In this document: positions 1 to 7,541 of the stretch, piece after piece
Layout: each line of letters opens with the position of its first letter
Numbering within the stretch: position 1 is the first letter of the stretch
Source of the DNA: an uncultured Treponema sp.
Lineage (GTDB): Bacteria > Spirochaetota > Spirochaetia > Treponematales > Treponemataceae
Reading direction: 5' to 3'
Length of the DNA: 30,931 bases
Assembly (NCBI GenBank): GCA_937877515.1
Contig: CALFIX010000016.1
Coordinates: 1-30,931 of the forward strand
Notes under the pieces: model-generated
The model's input: the letters and a program-made list of their open reading frames with translations, nothing else
Database searches by the model: none
Told to the model about the DNA's origin: nothing
Translations under genes and position numbers: made by a program

Positions 1-223
1 CTAAGTCTACATTCGGACAAAGTTCCTTATACTTATCAACGCCCTCTTTGCCGTCCTGAGCTGTAGCTACAATTTCGTAACCATCACTTGCAAGAATCTG
101 AGTCAGCTGTTTTGCAACAAACATTGAGTCATCAACAACAAGAACGCGGAACTTAGAGCCATCAAGCTTTACACCTTCTGGCGGACGTTCATTGATTGAC
201 GGAAAATCTTCTTTTGTTTTCAT
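1..223 (-). CDS. cheY: Chemotaxis response regulator CheY (3' part missing)
   Basis: Last gene of the chemotaxis operon, running off the left window edge, so only the N-terminal ~74 residues are visible. After a ~25-residue leader (MKTKEDFPSINERPPEG...) comes a receiver-domain start, FRVLVVDDSMFVAKQL, holding the acidic pair that binds Mg2+. The phospho-accepting Asp falls just beyond the edge. The ATG at 223 has an AAGGAG ribosome site 8 nt upstream. It starts 15 bp after cheX, its presumed phosphatase. By family knowledge it is phosphorylated by CheA and acts on the flagellar switch. The N-terminal extension before the receiver is longer than in enteric CheY. The identification rests on the receiver motif and the cheA-cheW-cheX-cheY order known from treponemes. 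Confidence 0.9.
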   Translation of the reverse strand, partial: MKTKEDFPSINERPPEGVKLDGSKFRVLVVDDSMFVAKQLTQILASDGYEIVATAQDGKEGVDKYKELCPNVDL

Positions 224-238
224 ACACTATACTCCTTC

Positions 239-721
239 TTACATACGCTCGCGAATAGCGACGTTGACTTCAATCTTTCCATACTCTGTGATAAGAGGAA
301 CAATGAGCGCCTCTACAGCCTCGCTTCCGCCACCAAGAGCCGCAATCTCCATCTTTTCACCGGCAAACAGAGCTGGTGGAGTTAAGTCAAACTTAAATCC
401 AAGCTCGTGGAGTTTTGTAACAGCCTGAGCGGTAATCAAGTTTGCAAGCTCACTAATTGTAGCTTTTGCTAAATCATCAAACTCTGTAAGTTTTTCCATA
501 TTCATCTGAGAAGCAATATTTAATGCTGTCTCAAATGTCATATCAAACAAAACGCGACCTTCTACATCCCCCGCAAGACCAACAAGAGCGGCAACACCCA
601 TAACAGGCATAGCGGTTGATTTTAAATACAAGTCGCCCCTTTTAACATCGGCACCACCCAAAACTTCCTTTAAGACTTTGTAAGAAGTTTCTACAAATGG
701 GTTAATGTACTCTACTCTCAT
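239..721 (-). CDS. cheX: CheX family CheY-P phosphatase
   Basis: 160-residue protein of the CheX/CheC/FliY phosphatase family, which removes phosphate from CheY-P and resets the motor signal. The family's catalytic ExxN signature is visible in SELANLITAQAV (Glu91, Asn94). The length fits CheX, which carries one such motif, unlike CheC with two. A GGGGG-containing ribosome site lies 7 nt before the ATG at 721. It is the third gene of the operon, 32 bp after the CheW-CheR-like gene and 15 bp before cheY, so kinase, adaptor, phosphatase and regulator are made together. Spirochetes use CheX in place of CheZ. Nothing looks damaged. Confidence 0.92.
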   Translation of the reverse strand: MRVEYINPFVETSYKVLKEVLGGADVKRGDLYLKSTAMPVMGVAALVGLAGDVEGRVLFDMTFETALNIASQMNMEKLTEFDDLAKATISELANLITAQAVTKLHELGFKFDLTPPALFAGEKMEIAALGGGSEAVEALIVPLITEYGKIEVNVAIRERM

Positions 722-753
722 TCAGTATCCCCCTGACTATATCCTTTCATAAT

Positions 754-2193
754 TTATTGTTTTGAATATATCGCCACATCTCCAGCTTGCTTTTTATTCC
801 AACCCGAAAGTGCAATATTTTCATTTTCTCCAATTATTATAACACCATTTCCCTTAACTTTCTCACTAAAATCATCTAAAACTTTCTTTTGAGATGTTTC
901 CGGCAGGAAAGATAAAAGATCTCGTGCAAATACAATATCAATTGGCGGTAGATTATTTGTATTTACACAGTCATGGTATTCAAACATAATTGAATCTTTA
1001 ATTTCTTTGCTAAATGTATAATCTCCGCTAGCTGTGCGAGCCGTATATGGCTGATACCAGTCTGCACTCGCAGAATCTGTAAGATTCATTAACGGAGCGT
1101 TAGAAACAGAAAGCAAATCTGTATCATGACCATAAATGCGGATTTTTGCATCAGGATAGCGTTTCTTAAGTATACAGGCAAGAGAATAAGTTTCGTAGCC
1201 CTTTGCACATCCTGGGTTCCATACAACAATATTCTTTGCAGAATTATCTGGCAATGCCTTTGTTATGGCATCTGCATAATTTTCACTCCACCAAGAACCG
1301 GTACATTTTGAATAAAATGGAGCTAAAAAGTTATCTGCGTCCGTTTCACTCTGAAGCTGAGTTTTTTCAGTTCCTCCGCGCTCCTTTGCCCACTCTGTAT
1401 AACGCTGCTTTACCCACTCCTGGTTTATTTCATTTACAGTAAACTTCTTTAAATTTTTCAGGGAATCAGCTATAAAGTTTATATCTACGGCTTCTTCCTG
1501 AGCAGGAGTTACTTCCAGAGTTGCAGAGCTTTCTGCAGGAGAGGCTTCTTTTACTTCTAGAGCAGCTTTTTGCTGTTCTTGAAGAGCCTGCGCCGCAGCC
1601 TGACGACGTTCAGCCTGAGCGCGTGCCATTTCCTCCATTTCTTTTTCTTCTTCTGGAGTACGAACACCAAAGATCTTGTCTATGTCCAAAAGAACATACA
1701 AACGTCTCTCTGCTTCTACAACACCATAAATATACTTAATATTTATGTCTCCAAAAAGCGGATGCGGAGGCTGTATAGAACTTTTCTGAATACCAATTAC
1801 CTTGTCAATTTCGTCAACAACTACGCCAAAAGTCTGTTCACCAACAGTAACAATAAGCATATTTTCAAGAACATCATCGTTATGATCTTCTACATCAATG
1901 TTAAAGAAAAGACGCAAGTCTATGATTGGAATAATATCACCACGAAGATTATACACACCAAGGACAAACGGCATTGCATTTGGAACAAAAGTAAAATGAC
2001 TTGCTTTTGCAATTTCTTTTACTTTCATAATATCTATTGCATAATCTTTACCGGCAAGAGAAAAAGTTACCATTTTGTAGTCAACGATGGTAGCTCTTTT
2101 TTCTTCTGAAGCCTGTGCTGTACCAGCGGAGGCTGTTTCGGCAGCATCCAAAGTGCTGGCAAGTACGTTCAATTTATCTTGTATCGTTGCCAT
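754..2193 (-). CDS. cheW: CheW-CheR-like fusion adaptor protein
   Basis: 479 residues. Residues ~36-180 form a CheW adaptor domain (VTFSLAGKDYAIDIMKVKEI, GVYNLRGDIIPIIDLR) that couples receptors to CheA. Residues ~180-235 are an Ala/Glu/Gln-rich linker, probably helical. Residues ~245-479 resemble the CheR methyltransferase fold: WNPGCAKGYETYSLA matches SAM motif I, and DIVFARDLLSFLP matches the downstream (R-N) motif. The usual T-x-F-F-R element of CheR is replaced by CTGSWWSE, so methyltransferase activity is doubtful. Ordinary CheW is ~150 residues. CheW-CheR-like proteins are known in treponemes. The start codon lies 3 bp after the cheA stop, with AGAGGG inside the end of cheA, suggesting translational coupling. 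Confidence 0.9.
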   Translation of the reverse strand: MATIQDKLNVLASTLDAAETASAGTAQASEEKRATIVDYKMVTFSLAGKDYAIDIMKVKEIAKASHFTFVPNAMPFVLGVYNLRGDIIPIIDLRLFFNIDVEDHNDDVLENMLIVTVGEQTFGVVVDEIDKVIGIQKSSIQPPHPLFGDINIKYIYGVVEAERRLYVLLDIDKIFGVRTPEEEKEMEEMARAQAERRQAAAQALQEQQKAALEVKEASPAESSATLEVTPAQEEAVDINFIADSLKNLKKFTVNEINQEWVKQRYTEWAKERGGTEKTQLQSETDADNFLAPFYSKCTGSWWSENYADAITKALPDNSAKNIVVWNPGCAKGYETYSLACILKKRYPDAKIRIYGHDTDLLSVSNAPLMNLTDSASADWYQPYTARTASGDYTFSKEIKDSIMFEYHDCVNTNNLPPIDIVFARDLLSFLPETSQKKVLDDFSEKVKGNGVIIIGENENIALSGWNKKQAGDVAIYSKQ

Positions 2194-2196
2194 AGC

Positions 2197-4701
2197 CTAC
2201 CCTCTGTTTTCCGAAGCTTCGCGAATTGCTCTTTCTTCTCTATACTGCTGAGCTGTTAGTTCCTGCTGAACACCAAGCTCAAGCAACTGACCTACATCAA
2301 TAATAAGAGAAACCGAACCGTCTCCCAAAATGGAAGCACCTGCAATTCCAGGTGATGCAGTAAACTGATCCTGCAACGGCTTAATTACAACATCTTCTTC
2401 ACCAATCAGTGCATCTACCATAACACCAATCTTCTTATCTTGAGAACCTACGATTACGATAAAGCAATACTCACTCTCAGATGCATTCTTTATGCCAAAA
2501 AGGCGATTCAGACGCAGAATGGAAATTACTTCATTACGCACATTAAGAACTTCATAATTGTCTATTGTATTTATAGTCTCGCGCTTTACACGCTGGCTTT
2601 CTATAACATTTGCGATTGGAATGGAGTAAACTTCTTTTCCAACACGAACCAAAAGTCCCTGAATGATTGCAAGAGTAAGAGGAAGCCTGATAGAGAACTT
2701 TGAGCCCTTGTCTTTTTCACTAGTAACATTGATTGTACCCTTAAGCTTTTCTATCTGGGTCTTTACAACATCCAGACCTACACCGCGACCCGACACGTTA
2801 CTGATTTTATCGCTAGTAGAGAAACCTGCCATGAAGATAAGGTTATACGCATCCTGATTTGAAAGCACTTTGTTAGGACTAATAAGACCTTTCTTTATTG
2901 CCTTTTCGCGAACCTTGTCTACGTTAATGCCTTCACCGTCATCAACAATGTCAATGATAATTTGGTTACCTTCGTTAGCGGCACGTAAAACAAGAGTTCC
3001 AGTCTCATCTTTACCAAGTTTTGCCCTAACATCAGGAGGTTCAATACCGTGGTCAACAGAGTTACGAACACAGTGCATGATTGGGTCAAGCAAATCATCA
3101 ACTACAGTCTTATCAAGTTCTGTTTCCTCACCTTCAATAATGAGATTTACTTTACGGCCTAAATCACGGCTTAAATCGCGAACAACACGTGGGAAGCGGT
3201 TAAAAATAGTTCCGATTGGAACCATTCGAATTTTCATAACGCCTTCCTGGAGTTCGCTTGTAATACGTCCTAAATTCTGTGTAGTAGAACGTGCCTTGCT
3301 TGAAACAAGTTTATATTCATTTTCAAAGCCGTCAAACCAGCCTATCATTCCGGAATATTCTTCCTGAAGCTTTTGCCTGACTTCTTTTGGAGAAGCTCCG
3401 TTCTGAACATCTTCAAAACACTTTGGAAGTTCATCAAAAAGACGTCTCTGCCGTTCTTTATAACTAGAAGTAAGAGACTGAAGACGAACCTGTAAATCTG
3501 CCATCTGAAGACCGTTCTGATTAAATGCAGCCTTTGTAATAACGGCTTCAGAAACAAGGTTCATAAGAGTATCTACACGCTTAGAATCTACACGTAAGAC
3601 AGAACCTGCCTGGTTTACAGCCTTACCTGTCGGGGGCATGGTCTTCTTTGCCTGCTGAACATTAGCTGTTGTCGCCGGCTGAGAAGTTGTTTCTGCTTCT
3701 GCTGACTTTTGCGTAGATGCAGCCGCCTCTGACTGAGGAGCTGCTGCTTCTGCCTGAGGAGCCTCTGCAACCTGCGCTTCCTGTGACGCAGGAGCTTGCT
3801 GAGCAGGAGAAGGAGAAACTGGCTGTGTCTGAGGAGCAGAACCTGAACTTTCTGTAACTTCTCTTGCATCTGTTGCTAAAGTTACATCGTCTAAGAATGC
3901 GGTGTCTTCAAGGTCAGAACCTTTTGCACCTGTAGAAATATAATATACAACCTGAGGATGAAATTCATCTTCATAAAGAGCTTCAAAATCCGGAATAGTT
4001 TTTAAGACAGTTCCATGATTTTTGAGTGCTGCAAAAACCTGAATTCCACCTACACTGTTCATAGGATTAGATTCATCAAAGGTTACGTTTACAGACCAGA
4101 GCTTTTCTCCTTCACCACAAGCCTGTTTAAGTTCATTGTAATCTGCTTCTGACAAAGGTGGAACTGGTGGCATGCCTGAGCTTTCGGCACCTGCAGCAGG
4201 AGCCGGTTCTGCAGCCGGAGTTGGAGCTACTGGAGCAGCAGGAGCCACACCTAACATACCGGCCGGAAGCTTTGGAGCACCGGAGCTCTTCTTTTTAGAA
4301 CTTTTTTCTGGAATATAGCTTTTTATTTTCTGCACCTGAGCAGAAATATCTTCCTGATAAATAGAACCTGCACTACGTGCTTCCAACATAGCTTTTATTA
4401 TATCAAGGGAAGATAAAAGAACGTCTACAATATCACCATTTACCTGAACAACATCACTACGGATAGCGTCCAGAAGGTCTTCTACATCATGACAAAATTC
4501 TGTTAATTCCGTCATTTCTACCGTTGCGGAGCCACCCTTTAAAGTATGGGCTGCACGGAAAATTTCATCAATTGAATCATGATTCGTAGGATCATTTTCT
4601 ATAACAAGAATATTACTTTCAAGAGTTTCTACCTGCTGTTCTGCTTCTGAGAAAAAGTCTTTGAGAAGTTCTTCATTGTTAGCATCAAGATAATCGCTCA
4701 T
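2197..4701 (-). CDS. cheA: Chemotaxis histidine kinase CheA
   Basis: 834-residue cytoplasmic kinase of the chemoreceptor array. P1 phosphotransfer domain at ~5-115 with AAHTLKGGS (His52). A P2-like domain at ~185-265 (VNVTFDESNPMNSVGG). An Ala/Gln/Pro-rich linker at ~268-360. A dimerisation domain at ~370-495, followed by the P4 ATPase (MHCVRNSVDHGIE, DIVDDGEGIN, SGRGVGLDVVK) and a CheW-like P5 domain from ~690. The dimerisation segment between VITKA and LQEGVMKIRM is about twice the usual length. First gene of the operon. A TTGACT-N16-TAAAAT promoter sits so close that the transcript would begin at or 1-2 nt before the ATG. The SD-like AGGGG is only 2 nt from the ATG. Confidence 0.96.
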   Translation of the reverse strand: MSDYLDANNEELLKDFFSEAEQQVETLESNILVIENDPTNHDSIDEIFRAAHTLKGGSATVEMTELTEFCHDVEDLLDAIRSDVVQVNGDIVDVLLSSLDIIKAMLEARSAGSIYQEDISAQVQKIKSYIPEKSSKKKSSGAPKLPAGMLGVAPAAPVAPTPAAEPAPAAGAESSGMPPVPPLSEADYNELKQACGEGEKLWSVNVTFDESNPMNSVGGIQVFAALKNHGTVLKTIPDFEALYEDEFHPQVVYYISTGAKGSDLEDTAFLDDVTLATDAREVTESSGSAPQTQPVSPSPAQQAPASQEAQVAEAPQAEAAAPQSEAAASTQKSAEAETTSQPATTANVQQAKKTMPPTGKAVNQAGSVLRVDSKRVDTLMNLVSEAVITKAAFNQNGLQMADLQVRLQSLTSSYKERQRRLFDELPKCFEDVQNGASPKEVRQKLQEEYSGMIGWFDGFENEYKLVSSKARSTTQNLGRITSELQEGVMKIRMVPIGTIFNRFPRVVRDLSRDLGRKVNLIIEGEETELDKTVVDDLLDPIMHCVRNSVDHGIEPPDVRAKLGKDETGTLVLRAANEGNQIIIDIVDDGEGINVDKVREKAIKKGLISPNKVLSNQDAYNLIFMAGFSTSDKISNVSGRGVGLDVVKTQIEKLKGTINVTSEKDKGSKFSIRLPLTLAIIQGLLVRVGKEVYSIPIANVIESQRVKRETINTIDNYEVLNVRNEVISILRLNRLFGIKNASESEYCFIVIVGSQDKKIGVMVDALIGEEDVVIKPLQDQFTASPGIAGASILGDGSVSLIIDVGQLLELGVQQELTAQQYREERAIREASENRG

Positions 4702-4708
4702 ATCCCCT

Positions 4709-4736
4709 ATTTTAATCGATTATTTACACAAGTCAA
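4709..4736 (-). promoter_or_regulatory. Sigma70-type promoter of the cheA operon
   Basis: On the minus strand, TTGACT (4736-4731), a 16-nt spacer and TAAAAT (4714-4709). Only 7 nt separate the -10 from the cheA ATG at 4701, so the expected start site is at or just before the ATG, giving a leaderless or near-leaderless mRNA. Both hexamers are close to consensus. A different upstream promoter cannot be excluded. Confidence 0.6.
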
Positions 4737-4797
4737 GTTCTTAACTTAGATTTTTTTAAGAAAAAACAAATATTCAGGCTATTCCCTGACTAAAACT

Positions 4798-4826
4798 TTC
4801 CTATTTGTAAAGAACAGTGTTATAAT
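4798..4826 (+). promoter_or_regulatory. Extended -10 promoter of the exported-protein gene
   Basis: TATAAT at 4821-4826 is preceded by TG at 4818-4819, an extended -10. The -35 position (around 4798, TTCCTA) is poor, as is common with an extended -10. The predicted start near 4833 leaves a ~20-nt leader containing AAGGAGG. It is divergent from the cheA promoter in the same 152-bp gap. Confidence 0.5.
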
Positions 4827-4853
4827 AGCCGATAAACAAAGAAGGAGGACAAT

Positions 4854-6179
4854 GTGAAAAAACTACTTTGCACAAGCATTGCCAGTCTTGCTTTAATAAC
4901 AGCAGCCCAAGCTTTTAATATGCCATACTTTACGGGATACACAGGTATTCTAGGAGATATAACACCCTACTCTGAGTCTCCGTACATAACAATGGACTCA
5001 GAAGTCTTTTTTGCAGGACAACTTGATTTTAGCGGAAGATTTCTTTTAAAAGGTGAATTTTATCTTAAAACAGATAATTTACTGGAAGACAGCATTTTTA
5101 TTGATTCCGGAACAAACAATGCTAATTTTAGAATAGAAGAAGTTTCTGCAATGTACACTGCATCATCTGCCAGCGTAACCCATTACTTTAACGCATTCTT
5201 GGGAAACTTTGAGCCTATAGGTTCAGACATATTCTTACAAAGGCATTTTGGAATTCAGCCTATAACCTCTTACATAACTCAAAGCTGGAAAGGACTTAAC
5301 GGTTCTTCCATATACAACTTTTATGGAGCAGGCATATCTTATACAGCACGTCTGGAAAGCCCTATTGCAATAGGCATTTACTCATATCTGAATGCTCAGG
5401 AAGAGGATGACGGAACAACGACAAATGTTTTTAACATGGACGGAAGATTTGCCTGTGTATTTCCAAATTTTTCGCTTGATGCATCTGGCGGCATAGGACT
5501 TCCCATAGGCACTACAGTTCAGACCACAGACGATGCGTTTCTTGTTGTAAGTACAATAAACATTCACGCGGGCATGAATATGTTTGTCGGTAACAGATAT
5601 TCAACATGTTTCTTTATGCAAACAGGCTTTGACGACATAACGCTTTCTAAAACTGAGGGAACTGAATACAACACCCTTAAATTTGAAGACTGGTACATTC
5701 TTTTGGAGCCACGAATTATGTTTAGTCAGTTTGAGTTAAACATTTCAATCTTTAACATTCCTGCAGACAGTCTTTCTAACATGATTTACCTGAAAGGTCT
5801 TTACAGCTCCAGCGTAACAAATGTACTCGGTGTAAATGCTGCTTTTGTAACTGACAAGCTTTATTTAGGAAACACTAACTTTACATTTGGTATTCATGGA
5901 ACACTTTCCGTAACAAATCCTCTTGAAGGATTTTCTGGAGAAGCTTCTGCATTTGGAGAATTTTTACTAAGTACATACATAACAGGATTCCTTTCTACAT
6001 TCCAGGAAGGCCTCTTTGACTTAAACGTTACACCTTTTGTAACCATGCCGGTGTTTGGAGGAGAGCTTACCACTGCGGTATCTGTACAGATTTTTGAATT
6101 TATAAATGCATGCGCATCTGAAAACCACGACTTTTCCTCTTCAGCAATATTTACTTTAGGCTTTAAGACAAAAATTTAA
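4854..6179 (+). CDS. Exported, probably outer-membrane protein of unknown family
   Basis: 441 residues with a clear signal peptide: basic MKK, a hydrophobic stretch and an AQA-F cleavage site near residue 20. No lipobox Cys precedes the site. The mature part is rich in Gly, Phe, Tyr, Ser and Thr with alternating hydrophobic residues, as expected for beta-strands of a barrel, and has no hydrophobic helix. I do not recognise the family. The start is GTG at 4854 with GAAGGAGGA 5 nt upstream; the ATG two bases earlier is followed directly by a stop, so it is not the start. It is divergent from cheA and convergent with dapL. The location suggests coordinate expression with chemotaxis, but nothing shows a functional tie. 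It could be a treponemal surface porin or a periplasmic beta protein. Confidence 0.8.
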   Translation: MKKLLCTSIASLALITAAQAFNMPYFTGYTGILGDITPYSESPYITMDSEVFFAGQLDFSGRFLLKGEFYLKTDNLLEDSIFIDSGTNNANFRIEEVSAMYTASSASVTHYFNAFLGNFEPIGSDIFLQRHFGIQPITSYITQSWKGLNGSSIYNFYGAGISYTARLESPIAIGIYSYLNAQEEDDGTTTNVFNMDGRFACVFPNFSLDASGGIGLPIGTTVQTTDDAFLVVSTINIHAGMNMFVGNRYSTCFFMQTGFDDITLSKTEGTEYNTLKFEDWYILLEPRIMFSQFELNISIFNIPADSLSNMIYLKGLYSSSVTNVLGVNAAFVTDKLYLGNTNFTFGIHGTLSVTNPLEGFSGEASAFGEFLLSTYITGFLSTFQEGLFDLNVTPFVTMPVFGGELTTAVSVQIFEFINACASENHDFSSSAIFTLGFKTKI

Positions 6180-6180
6180 A

Positions 6181-6238
6181 TAAATAAAATGGGTTACCCG
6201 GTTTTAAAGTGAACTTCAAAACACTTACCGGATAACCC
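6181..6238 (-). terminator. Intrinsic terminator of dapL
   Basis: Inverted repeat GGGTTA-C-CCGGT (from 6191) with ACCGG-A-TAACCC (to 6238), one mismatch, plus an inner AAGTG/CACTT pairing. On the minus strand the stem is followed by ATTTTATTTA (6190-6181), a U-rich tail. The plus-strand side lacks a T run, so it mainly serves the minus-strand gene, though the stem lies between convergent genes. Confidence 0.75.
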
Positions 6239-6261
6239 GATTAAAAAGAAATCTTTACAAA

Positions 6262-7485
6262 CTAAAGAACAAATTTTGTAAGCCGCTTGCAGGCCTCCTT
6301 TACATCTGCTCTATGACCGAAGCTGCTAAACCTTACGTAACTTTCACCGGATGGTCCAAAGCCGGAGCCTGGAGTTGTAACAACATTACAGTCATTTAAA
6401 ATTTTATCAAAGATGTCCCAGCTCTTCCAGCCAGGAAAGTAAACCCATAAATATGGCGAGTCACCGGTGTAATAAACCTTTACGCCTGCATCTTTAAAAT
6501 TCTTTCCTTCCAAAGCCTCTTTCATAAGCTTTGCATTTTCTAAGTAGTAATCTACCAAAGCTTTAGTTTCTGTCTGGCCCTCTTTATCTAAGCATGCTAA
6601 ACCACCAGCCTGTGCAATATTAGAAGCCCCGTTAAACAAAGTTGTCATAACGCGGTTCCAGTCATTTTTTACAGGAGTTCCGTCTGCAAATTTTACAGAA
6701 GAAGGAACAACACTCCAGCCCAAACGAACCCCAGTAAAGCCAGCCAGCTTGGAGAAAGAATTTATTTCTATGGCACACTTTCTTGCTCCGGGAATTTCAT
6801 AAATGGTGCGGGGAAGCTTTGCATCACGAATAAATGCATAGTAAGCGGAATCAAAAATGATTATGCAGCCATTTCTATTTGCAAAATCAACAAGCTTCTT
6901 TAACTGGGCTTTTGTAGCACACGCGCCAGTCGGATTATTTGGACTGCAAAAATAAATAAGAGAATCCGGCTTTATTAAACTTAAATCCGGGAAGAAATTA
7001 TTTTCCTGAGTACAAGGAAGATATGTTACTTTTTTATAACCATCTTTTTTGTATGCACCTGCAGCTCCGACAATTACGCTGCCATCGACATAGACAGGGT
7101 AAGCCGGGTCCTGAACAGCTATGGGAGTTTTTCTTCCAAACAAAGTCTGAATACGGGCTATGTCACATTTTGCGCCATCAGAAATAAAAACTTCATCAGC
7201 CGATGCCATGCCCGGGTACAGAACATCTGCAATTTTTTTCCTAAGCTCTGTAAGCCCCTGCTCATCTCCATAGCCAGAATAGCCTTTTTTTGTTCCCAAA
7301 GATTTTGCATAATCTGACATGGCCTTTGTAATATGCGGAGTAAGAGGTTCTGTGGTATTTCCTATTCCAAGACTTATAATTTTTGCTTCCGGGTGTTTTT
7401 CCTGATAAAGCTTACGTCTTTTCGCAACTTCCGGAAAAAGATATCCGGCCGCAAGATTACTAAAACATTCATTACGTTCTATCAT
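6262..7485 (-). CDS. dapL: LL-diaminopimelate aminotransferase
   Basis: 407-residue PLP-dependent class I/II aminotransferase. DapL converts tetrahydrodipicolinate directly to LL-diaminopimelate for lysine and peptidoglycan synthesis, skipping the succinylase or acetylase steps. Features seen: ISLGIGNTTEPLTPHI (~37-52), typical of DapL, GYSGYGDEQG, SPNNPTGA (181-188), FDSAYYAFI with Asp212, and the Schiff-base lysine in NSFSKLAG (Lys246). The length matches the family. AGAGGAC lies just before the ATG at 7485. It begins 42 bp after the sensor kinase gene, and a promoter-like TGGACA-N17-TAAAAT overlaps the end of that gene, so it can be expressed both from its own promoter and by read-through. 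A hairpin terminator follows. Confidence 0.9.
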   Translation of the reverse strand: MIERNECFSNLAAGYLFPEVAKRRKLYQEKHPEAKIISLGIGNTTEPLTPHITKAMSDYAKSLGTKKGYSGYGDEQGLTELRKKIADVLYPGMASADEVFISDGAKCDIARIQTLFGRKTPIAVQDPAYPVYVDGSVIVGAAGAYKKDGYKKVTYLPCTQENNFFPDLSLIKPDSLIYFCSPNNPTGACATKAQLKKLVDFANRNGCIIIFDSAYYAFIRDAKLPRTIYEIPGARKCAIEINSFSKLAGFTGVRLGWSVVPSSVKFADGTPVKNDWNRVMTTLFNGASNIAQAGGLACLDKEGQTETKALVDYYLENAKLMKEALEGKNFKDAGVKVYYTGDSPYLWVYFPGWKSWDIFDKILNDCNVVTTPGSGFGPSGESYVRFSSFGHRADVKEACKRLTKFVL

Positions 7486-7512
7486 AAATGTCCTCTCTGA
7501 TTTTTTTTTGCA

Positions 7513-7541
7513 ATTTTAGCGAAAGAGTTATATCATGTCCA
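7513..7541 (-). promoter_or_regulatory. Probable promoter of dapL
   Basis: On the minus strand, TGGACA (7541-7536), a 17-nt spacer and TAAAAT (7518-7513). The -35 lies within the last codons of the kinase gene and the -10 lies 27 nt before the dapL ATG, leaving a leader with an AGAGGA ribosome site. It would let biosynthetic dapL escape control by the two-component operon. Confidence 0.5.

Noticed and set aside
1570..2109. 179-codon open frame on the plus strand opposite the CheW region
   Set aside because: The product is an unlikely Phe/Asn/Lys/His mixture and the opposite strand encodes a clear CheW domain.
4852..4857. ATG at 4852 as start of the exported protein
   Set aside because: ATG is followed at once by TGA; the overlapping GTG at 4854 opens the frame with the signal peptide.
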